Shown here: positions 1 through 7,388 of the stretch, one piece after another
Position numbering within the stretch: the stretch's first letter is position 1
How the letters are laid out: every line of letters begins with the position of its first letter
NCBI RefSeq assembly: GCF_024704385.1
Contig: NZ_JAJDFX010000002.1
Location: 1,984,001-2,048,000, forward strand
Direction: 5' to 3'
DNA: 64,000 bases
Origin: Cellulomonas sp. P24
GTDB taxonomy: Bacteria > Actinomycetota > Actinomycetes > Actinomycetales > Cellulomonadaceae
The notes under the pieces: generated by a model
What the model was told of the DNA's origin: nothing
The model's input: the letters and a program-made list of their open reading frames with translations, nothing else
Database searches by the model: none
Position numbers and translations under genes: made by a program

Positions 1-169
1 GGCACCGCCGGTGCGGCACGTCGGCGAGGTCGCGCTCGTCGGGCGGCAGCCGGCAGATGAGCGAGCAGTAGACCCCGTTGCACCACTGCTCGTGCATGTA
101 CAAGGCCTGGTCCAGGGCGGAGATCGCCGCGGTCATGACCTCTTTGGACATGTAGGCACCGACCGGCAT
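1..169 (-). CDS. CZB-domain protein, N-terminal part (likely diguanylate cyclase or chemoreceptor type)
   Basis: Reads leftward off the window edge, so only the first 56 residues are visible. The start ATG (167-169) has a GGAGG ribosome site about 7 nt upstream. The translated segment contains an H-x-W pattern (HEQW) followed by a Cys-rich stretch and LPPDERDL, then HRRC. This resembles the first half of the zinc-binding CZB domain found at the N-terminus of DgcZ-type diguanylate cyclases and in some chemoreceptors. In CZB proteins zinc controls the attached output domain. Whether a GGDEF domain follows cannot be seen here, but it would fit the c-di-GMP theme of the window. The family call rests on a short stretch and is tentative. 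Confidence 0.5.
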   Translation of the reverse strand, partial: MPVGAYMSKEVMTAAISALDQALYMHEQWCNGVYCSLICRLPPDERDLADVPHRRC

Positions 170-404
170 GGCCGTTCCTCCCGGTGTCGTGGCGAACCCG
201 TGACGGTCCGCCGATAGGGCCACGGGGCGCTGACGCCCCGCAGCGAGGTCGAGGGCGGAGACTCCCACGACCGCGCGGAACGCCGCTCCGAGCCGAGCCT
301 ATGTCCAGGCACGACACCCGGCCATCCGCCTCCCGGGCGACACCGCGCCCTCCCGCACCCGCCTCCACCCAACCCCGGGGCGCCCATCCCGCACCCGAGC
401 GCCC

Positions 405-564
405 GCGCCACGCGCCGCAGGCGTGACTGGAGTGGCTCGTGCGACACCAGAGCCGCCACTCCCGCGCTCCGCGCCGCACGAGTGACTCACGTGACTGGTG
501 TGACACCTGAGCCGCCACTCCCGCCCCGGCAGTCACACCCATCACTCGTGCGGCGCGGGGCGCG
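405..564. repeat. Intergenic inverted repeat, family 1 copy A
   Basis: Arms at 463-485 and 542-564 are 23 bp long and complementary at 22 of 23 positions, enclosing 56 bp rich in GTGACT and GTGTGAC motifs. Just upstream (about 405-465) lies a degenerate tandem copy of the interior: the same GCCGCCACTCCCGC string occurs 59 bp apart. Related elements of about the same size occur near 10011 and 16291. No gene is visible in the rest of 170-626, which separates the promoter side of the leftward CZB gene from the end of the SIS gene. Confidence 0.6.
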
Positions 565-626
565 TTGGCGGCCTGCGTGCGGAGCGCGTCGAGCGCCAGC
601 GCGCGGCGGTCACCACCGGCGGGCGG

Positions 627-1697
627 TCAGGCCTGCGGGGTCGCGGGCTCGAGGACCTCGGTCGGCTGCTCGTCGAGCTTCGTGTCGGTCTGCGTGAACA
701 GGAATTCCTCGAGCGTGAAGTCCCGGGTCTCGCTCGCGTGGGCCATGACCAGCTGCATGATCACGATCTCGACGATCGGCCGCACGAGTCCGCCGAGTCC
801 GGGCGCGAGCGGCACGATCGTCAGGCGCGGGTGACCGGCCGACGGGATCGCCGCCTCGGGTGCGGTCGTCACCAGGACGACGTGCGCGCCCGACGTCAGC
901 GCCGAGTCGGGCACGGTGAGCTCCCGCCCGTCGCCGAAGACGATCAGCACGGCGTGGTCGTCGAGGGGCTCCATCGGCCCGTGCAGGTACTGGAACGTCT
1001 CGAACCCCGCCGCGGGCACCCGCAACCCCTCGCGGAACATCAGCGCAGCCTCGGTGGCGGACGCGTAGGACGTGCCCCGCCCGACGACGTCGATCGACGT
1101 GGCGCCGGCCACGTCCGCGGCGATCCGACGTGCCACGTCGTCGTACTCCGCGAGCGCCGCCGCGACGGTGTCCGGGACTGCTGCGACCTCGGGGCCGGCA
1201 GGGACGACGCCGAGCCGGTCGAGCAGCAGCGCGTAGGCGAGCAGGGTCGCGGTGTAGCCCGACGTGTAGACCGGCGAGTCGTCGAAGCCGCCCAGGTCGA
1301 GGGCGACGTCCACGACCTCGGCCAGCGGCGCCGCCGGGAAGTTGCTGATCCCGATCCGCCGACCGACGGTGAGGCCCCGGCCGGCCGCGATCGGCTCGGG
1401 GCTCCGGCCCGACTCCGACACGATCACGTAGTGGTCGGCAGGCTGGAACCCCGGTGCGCCGGCGGACAGGTCGGATGCCACGAGGTTGACGGCACGCACC
1501 CCCGCGCCCGCGAGCACGGCGACGAGTGCGTGCCCCGAGTGGCTCGACGCACCCATCGCGACGACCCCGACGGTCTCCCCCGGCTCCCAGGGTGCGAGCA
1601 CCGCGGTGTCGAGGCTCCGTCCCACGGTCGTGCGGGCGAGCGCCAGGTTGTCCGGCTGCGCGCGCATCGCGTCGACGAACGGGGTCTTCAGGGACAT
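627..1697 (-). CDS. Double-SIS sugar isomerase/deaminase (GlmS isomerase-like, no glutaminase domain)
   Basis: Protein of 356 residues starting MSLKTPFVDAM at an ATG with GGAGGAAAG 3 nt upstream; a longer reading into the upstream permease gene has no support. It holds two SIS modules. The first (about 45-140) has the S-x-S-G-x-S-like SESGRSPEP phosphosugar loop. The second (about 200-330) has the RGTSYASATEAAL pattern seen in GlmS-type proteins. There is no N-terminal Cys amidotransferase domain, so it should act on a phosphorylated amino sugar or glycated compound (as in AgaS, NagB-II or FrlB relatives) rather than make glucosamine-6-phosphate from glutamine. It is the last gene of the ROK/BadF/ABC cluster and would take the kinase product into glycolysis. 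The exact substrate is not readable from sequence. Confidence 0.8.
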   Translation of the reverse strand: MSLKTPFVDAMRAQPDNLALARTTVGRSLDTAVLAPWEPGETVGVVAMGASSHSGHALVAVLAGAGVRAVNLVASDLSAGAPGFQPADHYVIVSESGRSPEPIAAGRGLTVGRRIGISNFPAAPLAEVVDVALDLGGFDDSPVYTSGYTATLLAYALLLDRLGVVPAGPEVAAVPDTVAAALAEYDDVARRIAADVAGATSIDVVGRGTSYASATEAALMFREGLRVPAAGFETFQYLHGPMEPLDDHAVLIVFGDGRELTVPDSALTSGAHVVLVTTAPEAAIPSAGHPRLTIVPLAPGLGGLVRPIVEIVIMQLVMAHASETRDFTLEEFLFTQTDTKLDEQPTEVLEPATPQA

Positions 1698-1744
1698 CTT
1701 TCCTCCGTGGATCGGTGTGGACGTGCTCTCGGCGAGGGTCGGGG

Positions 1745-2593
1745 TCAGCCCTTGACCCCACCGGCGGCCATGCCGCTGACGACGTACCGCTGGAATGCGA
1801 CGGCCACGATGATCGGCGGCAGCGCGGCGAGGATCCCTCCGGCGGCGACGAGCCCGAAGTCGGTCGTGTACCGGCCGGCGAACTCGGAGATCACGACGGG
1901 CAACGTCTTCGCGGCACTCGACGACGTGAAGATCAGCGCGTACATGAACTCGTCCCAGGCCAGCAGGAACGCGAACATGATCGCGGCAAAGATCCCGGGA
2001 CGGGCCGCCGGCAGGATCACCCAGAACAGCGCACCGAGCCGGCTCGTGCCGTCGATCCGCGCCGCCTCCTCGAGCTCCACGGGGATCGTCAGGAAGTAGT
2101 TGCTGAGGATCCAGAGCACGAACGGGATGACCAGGGCGCAGTCGACGAGGATCAGCCCGACCTTGGTGTCGAGCAGCCCGAGGGAGTTGAGGATCAGGTA
2201 GAGCGGGATCAGCAGCGCGACCTGCGGCAGCATGTACGTCACGAGGAACAGCCCGAGGACGGAGCGTCGGAACCGGAAGCGCAGCCGCGCGAACGCGTAC
2301 GCGCCGAGGATCCCGACGACCATCGAGATCGCGACGGTCCCGACCGCGACCACCGTCGAGTTCACCAGGGCGGCACGGAAGCTCTCGCCGACGCTTCCCG
2401 GCTCGCTGCTGAAGATCTGCGCGTACCGGTCGAGGTAGAGGTGGTCCGGGATCCACCGGAGCGGGGTGCTGATGAGCATCCGCTGCGGCGAGACGCTCGC
2501 GATGACCATCCAGGCGAACGGCGCGAGGATCAGGATCGAGACGATCGCCGCGCCGACGTGCACGAGGACCGCGTAACGGGTCTGTCTCTTCAC
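1745..2593 (-). CDS. Carbohydrate ABC transporter permease, MalG type
   Basis: Protein of 282 residues with six predicted membrane helices and the permease coupling loop EEAARIDGTSRLGALFW (the EAA motif that contacts the ATPase). Start chosen at GTG 2591-2593, which overlaps the stop of the preceding permease gene as GTGA, a sign of translational coupling. It pairs with the MalF-type permease to form the membrane channel for the sugar delivered by the lipoprotein encoded upstream. No ATPase gene is in the cluster. Actinobacterial CUT1 importers commonly borrow a shared MsiK-type ATPase, so this is expected rather than a gap. Confidence 0.88.
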   Translation of the reverse strand: MKRQTRYAVLVHVGAAIVSILILAPFAWMVIASVSPQRMLISTPLRWIPDHLYLDRYAQIFSSEPGSVGESFRAALVNSTVVAVGTVAISMVVGILGAYAFARLRFRFRRSVLGLFLVTYMLPQVALLIPLYLILNSLGLLDTKVGLILVDCALVIPFVLWILSNYFLTIPVELEEAARIDGTSRLGALFWVILPAARPGIFAAIMFAFLLAWDEFMYALIFTSSSAAKTLPVVISEFAGRYTTDFGLVAAGGILAALPPIIVAVAFQRYVVSGMAAGGVKG

Positions 2594-3540
2594 AGCAGGC
2601 TCATCTCCGATCGGCGCAGCAGTCTGAGGTAGACGGTCGTGAGCACGAGGATGACCAGCACGATGAGGAACGAGAGCGCCGAGCCGAGCCCGAAGTTCTG
2701 GTCCGAGAACGCCGTCACGTACGCGTAGTAGGCGATCGTCTGGGTGCCGTTGACGGGCCCGCCCCGGGTCATCGCGTAGATGATGTCGAACACCTTGAAC
2801 GCCTCGATCGTGCGCAGCACGAGGACGATCGAGATCGACGGCACGAGCATCGGCAGCACGATCGAACGGAAGATCCGCGGCCAGCCCGCACGGTCGATCT
2901 TCGCCGCGTCGTACAGCTCGGCCGGGATCGAGTTGAGGCCCGCGAGGAGGAAGAACGCGACGAGGGGCGTCGTCTTCCACACGTCCGCGAGGATCACCAT
3001 GTTGAGCGCGGTCATCGGGTCGCCGAGCCAGGCCTGGTACTCGTGGATCACGCCGAGCTGGGTGAGCAGGGCGTTGAGCGCGCCGTACTGCGCGCTGAGG
3101 ATGCCCTTCCACATGGCTGCGTTGACGATCGTCGGGATGGCCCAGGGGATGACCACGACCGCCCGGAACAGCCAGCGGGCCCTGAGCTTCGCGTTGAGGA
3201 GACCGGCGACGATCAGCCCGAACCCGAGCTCGAGGGCGGTCGAGACGATCGTGAAGTACAGCGTCCGGCCCATCGGCGACCAGAACGCGGGGTTCGTCAG
3301 GGTGCGCGTGTAGTTCTGCAGCCCGACGAACGGGGTGACGGTTGCCAGCGCGGAGTTGACGTCGAAGAACGAGATGATCAGCGTCCGGATGACCGGGTAG
3401 ATGATCACGCCGAAGACGGCGACGGCTGCGGGGAGCAGCAGCCAGAAGGCGAGCCGTTCCTGGCTCTCCCGCTTCCTCTTCGGCGCACGCGCTCCTGGTG
3501 GTGGAGCGGTCGTCGACGACTTCGCGCTGGCAACCGTCAT
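2590..3540 (-). CDS. Carbohydrate ABC transporter permease, MalF type
   Basis: Protein of 316 residues. A charged N-terminus (about 30 residues) precedes six membrane helices, starting with LAFWLLLPAAVAVFGVIIYP. The EAA-like loop reads ELYDAAKIDRAGWPRIF. This is the CUT1 family MalF partner of the permease encoded just downstream, with which it overlaps by 4 nt. It sits 4 nt after the stop of the binding-protein gene, so the genes are surely cotranscribed. The channel would import a mono- or oligosaccharide, probably an amino sugar judging from the kinase and isomerase neighbours. Confidence 0.88.
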   Translation of the reverse strand: MTVASAKSSTTAPPPGARAPKRKRESQERLAFWLLLPAAVAVFGVIIYPVIRTLIISFFDVNSALATVTPFVGLQNYTRTLTNPAFWSPMGRTLYFTIVSTALELGFGLIVAGLLNAKLRARWLFRAVVVIPWAIPTIVNAAMWKGILSAQYGALNALLTQLGVIHEYQAWLGDPMTALNMVILADVWKTTPLVAFFLLAGLNSIPAELYDAAKIDRAGWPRIFRSIVLPMLVPSISIVLVLRTIEAFKVFDIIYAMTRGGPVNGTQTIAYYAYVTAFSDQNFGLGSALSFLIVLVILVLTTVYLRLLRRSEMSLL

Positions 3541-3544
3541 GGGG

Positions 3545-4840
3545 TCAGCCCTGACCGTTCGCGGCCTTGACCGCGTCGTCCATCGCCTGCTGCGGCGTCT
3601 TCTTGCCGAGCAGGGCGTTCTGGATCTCGACCTGGAGGATCTGCGACACGGAGTTGTAGTTCGCTACCGGCGGCCGCAGGATCATCGAGTCGTAGGCGGG
3701 ACCGGCTGCGGCGAAGACCTCCGGGTTGTTCTTGGTGAGGTCCGGCTTGGTGTAGCTGGCCCTCCAGTCCGGCATGTTGCTCGTGACGAACTGCTCCTGC
3801 ACGGCCTCGCTCGTGACGTACTCGATGAACTTCCACGCGGCGGCCTGGTGCGTCGACTTGGCACCGATCGCGAGCGCCATCGAGCCGTTGACACCGGGGT
3901 GGTCACCGTTCGGTCCGGCCGGGGTGGGCAGGACCGCTGCCTGGCCGACGATCTTCGAGATCGACGGGTCGCTCAGGTCGCGGAACGTCGACTCCCAGTT
4001 GATCTCCATCGCAGTCTTCCCGGCGGCCATCGACTTGTCGGTGTCGTCCTCGAGGAACGTGAGGGACGCCGGGTCGGTCAGTCCGTCGTCGATCGTCTTC
4101 TTCATCCAGGTGAGCGCCTCGACGCCCGCCCCGCTGTTGACCGCGAGCTTGCCGCTGGAGTCGGTGAAGGAGCCGCCGAAGGCACCGAGCAGCTGGGCGT
4201 AGTCGCAGATCAGGGCCTCGGCCTGCGACCAGGACCACGCGAGCGGGTACTGCACGAGCCCGGCGTCCTTGATCTTCTTGGCGACGGCGAGGACGCCGTC
4301 CCAGGTCTTGAGGTCGTCGGCGGTCGCCCCGACCTTCGCGACCATGTCCTTGTTGTAGAAGAACAGCTTCGTCGACGGGCCCCACGGCACGCCGTAGTAC
4401 TTGCCCTGGTACTCGGCGGAGCTCAGGGCGCCGCCGAGCATCTCCGTCTTCCAGCTGCTCGGGAAACGGCTCGTGACGTCGGTGATCAGGCCCTTCGACG
4501 CGAACTCCGCCGGCCAGATGACGTCGAGGTGGACGACGTCGTACGTGCCCGCCGGTGCCGAGGTCACGATCTTGTCGTGGAGGGCCTCGTAGGAGACGAA
4601 GGTCGGCTTGACCGTGATCTTGGGGTTCGCCGCCTCGAACTGCTTGATCATCGTGGCGACGTCGCTCTCGGTGTACCCCGCCTGCTTCATCAGCAGGACG
4701 TTGATCGTCCCGGTGCCGTCGCCCTCGTTGTTGGTGCTCGAGGTCGTCGCTCCGGTGACGCTGCAGCCCGTGAGCGCCAACGCGGTCGCGGCGACGAGCC
4801 CGAGCCCCGCTCGCTGGGCCCGCCTGGAGGTCTTGTTCAT
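3545..4840 (-). CDS. Extracellular sugar-binding lipoprotein of ABC importer
   Basis: Protein of 431 residues, start ATG 4838-4840 with AAGGAG 8 nt upstream; an upstream ATG at 4858 would overlap that ribosome site and is rejected. The N-terminus has a twin-basic stretch, a hydrophobic core and the lipobox LALTGC, so the mature protein is lipid-anchored at Cys. The body is a family-1 solute-binding protein (TINVLLMKQAGYTE..., VVHLDVIWPAEFA, VNGSMALAIG) with the C-terminal NALLGKKTPQQAMDDAV repeat-like helix typical of sugar binders. It captures the substrate outside the membrane and hands it to the two permeases encoded directly downstream. Confidence 0.88.
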   Translation of the reverse strand: MNKTSRRAQRAGLGLVAATALALTGCSVTGATTSSTNNEGDGTGTINVLLMKQAGYTESDVATMIKQFEAANPKITVKPTFVSYEALHDKIVTSAPAGTYDVVHLDVIWPAEFASKGLITDVTSRFPSSWKTEMLGGALSSAEYQGKYYGVPWGPSTKLFFYNKDMVAKVGATADDLKTWDGVLAVAKKIKDAGLVQYPLAWSWSQAEALICDYAQLLGAFGGSFTDSSGKLAVNSGAGVEALTWMKKTIDDGLTDPASLTFLEDDTDKSMAAGKTAMEINWESTFRDLSDPSISKIVGQAAVLPTPAGPNGDHPGVNGSMALAIGAKSTHQAAAWKFIEYVTSEAVQEQFVTSNMPDWRASYTKPDLTKNNPEVFAAAGPAYDSMILRPPVANYNSVSQILQVEIQNALLGKKTPQQAMDDAVKAANGQG

Positions 4841-4854
4841 CCGATGCTCCTTGA

Positions 4855-5754
4855 TCACTTGGTTGACGCGTGGGCAGGAAGACGCTGGGCGAGGGCGACG
4901 GCACCGAGGACCGGTGCGACGTCGATGAGGTGCACCGCGAGCCCGAGGCCGAGCTCGTCGATGTGGCGGACGAGCGCCTCGAACAGACGCGGCTGGTTGA
5001 CGATCACGCCGCCGGCGCAGACCACGTCCGTGCCGACGGCACCGCGCGCGTGGACCTGGCCGACCCCCGTGGCGAGCTCCGTCGCGGCGGCCTCGACGAC
5101 GCCGACCGCGAGGGCGCTGCCACGGTCGGCGGCGGTGAAGACGAGGGGCGCGAGGGCGGCCCAGGCCGTGAGGGTGGCGTCGGCGGTGAACGCGTAGCAG
5201 AGGGCGACCTCGTCGGTGGCCCCGAAGTGCGCCATGAGCAGCCGGCCGAGCTCGTCGGGTCGCGCGCCGGTGTCCCGGGCGTCGACGACGGCGCGAACCG
5301 CGTCGCGGGCGAGCGCTGCGGCGCTTCCGGGGTCGCTGAGCAGGAACCCGTAGCCGCCGGCGGAGAGCGGCTCGCCGAGGGCGGTGTGCGCGACGACCTT
5401 CGAGCCGGTCCCGACGACGACGGCGATCGCGTCGCCGAACCCGGCAGCGGGTGCCAGGAGCTCGACGTCGTTGACCGCCTGGGTCGGTCCGTGGTGACGC
5501 TCGGCGAGCAGCCGGCGGAACTGGTCCGCCTGCCGCTCGCTGTCGAGGCCGTGCGCGCCGACGACCAGCGGCGCCTCGTCCGCGCCGTCGATCCCGTCGA
5601 GCAGGGCGAGGAGCCGGGTGGTGTTCTCGTCGTCGTCCAGCAGGCCGCCGTGCTGCCAGGTGCTGGTGGGGACCGAGGTGTCGAGCACCACGGCCCCGGC
5701 CTCCTCGACCCGCACGTGGGTCTTGGTGCCGCCCACGTCGATTCCTGCGATCAC
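4855..5754 (-). CDS. BadF/BadG-type N-acetylglucosamine-like kinase
   Basis: Protein of 299 residues. Start chosen at GTG 5752-5754, with GGAGG 8 nt upstream and the phosphate-1 loop IAGIDVGGTKTHVRV immediately after; the longer reading starting at 5799 would begin inside the palindromic operator. Other ASKHA motifs visible are VNDVELL, VVGTGSK and CAGGVIVNQ. The family contains eukaryote-type GlcNAc kinases and bacterial N-acetylhexosamine kinases that phosphorylate the sugar after import. It is the first gene downstream of the operator and 14 nt upstream of the binding-protein gene. GlcNAc, muramic-acid or glucosamine-type substrates are all possible. Confidence 0.8.
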   Translation of the reverse strand: MIAGIDVGGTKTHVRVEEAGAVVLDTSVPTSTWQHGGLLDDDENTTRLLALLDGIDGADEAPLVVGAHGLDSERQADQFRRLLAERHHGPTQAVNDVELLAPAAGFGDAIAVVVGTGSKVVAHTALGEPLSAGGYGFLLSDPGSAAALARDAVRAVVDARDTGARPDELGRLLMAHFGATDEVALCYAFTADATLTAWAALAPLVFTAADRGSALAVGVVEAAATELATGVGQVHARGAVGTDVVCAGGVIVNQPRLFEALVRHIDELGLGLAVHLIDVAPVLGAVALAQRLPAHASTK

Positions 5755-5796
5755 CGGTGATCCCTCCGTGCTGCGACGGGTCGAGGTGACCCGTTC

Positions 5797-5827
5797 CACT
5801 TCTTTCGTGTCGAAGTGAGAAGAAGTG
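5797..5827. promoter_or_regulatory. Palindromic operator upstream of the sugar-uptake operon
   Basis: Perfect 8-bp inverted repeat CACTTCTT (5797-5804) and AAGAAGTG (5820-5827), spaced 15 bp, with an additional GAAGTG half-site at 5812-5817. It lies between the ROK regulator gene and the kinase start, about 45 bp from the start codon, where a ROK repressor would be expected to bind. Binding by the adjacent ROK protein is inferred. Confidence 0.5.
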
Positions 5828-5902
5828 ATCGGGACATTAGTCCTGGCACGACGAGGGTGTCAAGGGTTCGGCTCGCCGCAGCTGACGCGGGAGCTGCGGC
5901 CG

Positions 5903-7168
5903 TCAGGCCGTTGCCTGCGCCGGAGCTCCGGTGCCGCTGTTCGACGCGAAGTACGCGAAGCCGTTCACCTCGGCGGCGGCCAGCTCCGCCGCACCGATCA
6001 GGACGGCGTCCTTGCGGTGGACCGCGGCGACCACCGGGGGCACACCGGTGATCCGCCCCGACAGGCGCTCCTGGATCGCCGGGATGACGGTCTCGGCGCT
6101 CCCGACGAAGCTGCTGCCGACGACCACCAGCTCCGGGTCGAGGATCACGACCATCGCCCCGACGGCGATCGCGACCATGTCGAGGATCTCCTCGGCGATC
6201 CCCGCCGCCGTGGCGTTGCCGTCGTTCGCCAGCGTGAAGACGTACTCCGCGGTGACTCCACGCTCCGGGACGGGCAGACCGCACTCGCGCGCACGCCGGG
6301 TCAGGGCGATCGAGCCGACGCGGTCCTCGAGGTCGCCGAAGTCCGAGTACGAGCGCGACAACGAGAACCGGTCCATCAGCAGGTAGCCGATCTCGCCGGC
6401 CTCCGCACGGGCGCCACGGTGCAGCTGACCGTTGGTGATGATGCCGGCACCGAGCCCGTTCTCGAGCACCAGCGCGACCAGGCTGTCGACCCCCCGGCCC
6501 GCGCCGCGATGGAACTCGCCGAACGCGAGCGCGTTCGCGTCGTTCTCGACGACGATCGGGATGGTCGTGCGCTCCCGCAGGAGCTGCCCGAGGGGCAGGT
6601 CGGACCAGTCGAGCTCCGGCATCCTGCTCACCCGACCGTCCGGGTGCTGCACCACACCGGGCACCGCCACACCAGCGGCCAGGCACGGCGTCCCCATCGT
6701 GACCGCGGTCGCGAGCAGCTCGTCGAGCAGCTCGAGGGTCTTCTCCAGCCGCGCGTTCCGGTCCCGGTCACGCTCCGCGGCATCCGCTCCCCCGGCGTCC
6801 TGGCGGGACAGTCGCGGACCGAAGTCGACCTCCCGACGCACGACGATCGTGCCGTCGAAGTCGACGAGGATCCCGCTGGCCCGGTCCGCACGCACCTGGA
6901 TCGCGGCCACGACGCGCGAGCCGCCCGCGTAGCGGAGCAGGACTGCGGGCCGCCCGCCCGTGGACGGCACCTGGCCCGCCTGCACCACCGCACCCTCGTC
7001 GATCAACGCAGCCGTCAGACGGTTGATCGTGGCCGGGCTCAGACCGGTCAGCTCCCCGAGCTGCTGCCGCGAGAGGGCCCCCTGGCTGCGCAACGCCTCG
7101 ATGATCGCCGTCTGGTTGACCCGCGCCAGCGTGCTGGTGGTCGCAGTGCTGCGCTCACGCTTCGGCAC
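5903..7168 (-). CDS. ROK-family transcriptional regulator
   Basis: Protein of 421 residues. Residues about 15-65 form a winged helix (NQTAIIEALRSQGALSRQQLGELTGLSPATINRLTAAL), followed by a ROK sugar-kinase-like domain with VAVPGVV, VVENDANALAFGEFHRG and AEAGEIGYLLMD. The usual ROK zinc motif (G-H-x9-G-x-C-x-C-G-x-x-G-C) is absent: after EAGEIGY the sequence reads DRFSLSRSYSDF with no cysteines. It is therefore a regulator of the NagC/XylR type that probably senses the imported sugar or its phosphate without the zinc site. Transcribed ahead of, and in the same direction as, the transport genes; the intervening 148 bp carry the operator palindrome. Confidence 0.85.
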   Translation of the reverse strand: MPKRERSTATTSTLARVNQTAIIEALRSQGALSRQQLGELTGLSPATINRLTAALIDEGAVVQAGQVPSTGGRPAVLLRYAGGSRVVAAIQVRADRASGILVDFDGTIVVRREVDFGPRLSRQDAGGADAAERDRDRNARLEKTLELLDELLATAVTMGTPCLAAGVAVPGVVQHPDGRVSRMPELDWSDLPLGQLLRERTTIPIVVENDANALAFGEFHRGAGRGVDSLVALVLENGLGAGIITNGQLHRGARAEAGEIGYLLMDRFSLSRSYSDFGDLEDRVGSIALTRRARECGLPVPERGVTAEYVFTLANDGNATAAGIAEEILDMVAIAVGAMVVILDPELVVVGSSFVGSAETVIPAIQERLSGRITGVPPVVAAVHRKDAVLIGAAELAAAEVNGFAYFASNSGTGAPAQATA

Positions 7169-7388
7169 GACGCCCCCTCTCGTGGCGACCTCGGGTCAGG
7201 TACGCGACCTTTAGTATCACACCGCGAACAAATGTCGGGGCGGCACGCCCCCGTCGGCCGCAGTGACCGGGCGCCGGGCGGGGGCGCTGACGGGCTGCTC
7301 GTTCTCGGGGTCGGGGTGTCCGAGCTTGTCACCTGGTGTTCATCTCGGTCTCCCTCACGACGCGGCCCGGCGCGCCGACGGGGACGGC

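Noticed and set aside
1745-4840. Missing ATPase as evidence of a broken importer
   Set aside because: CUT1 importers of actinobacteria commonly share a distant MsiK-type ATPase.
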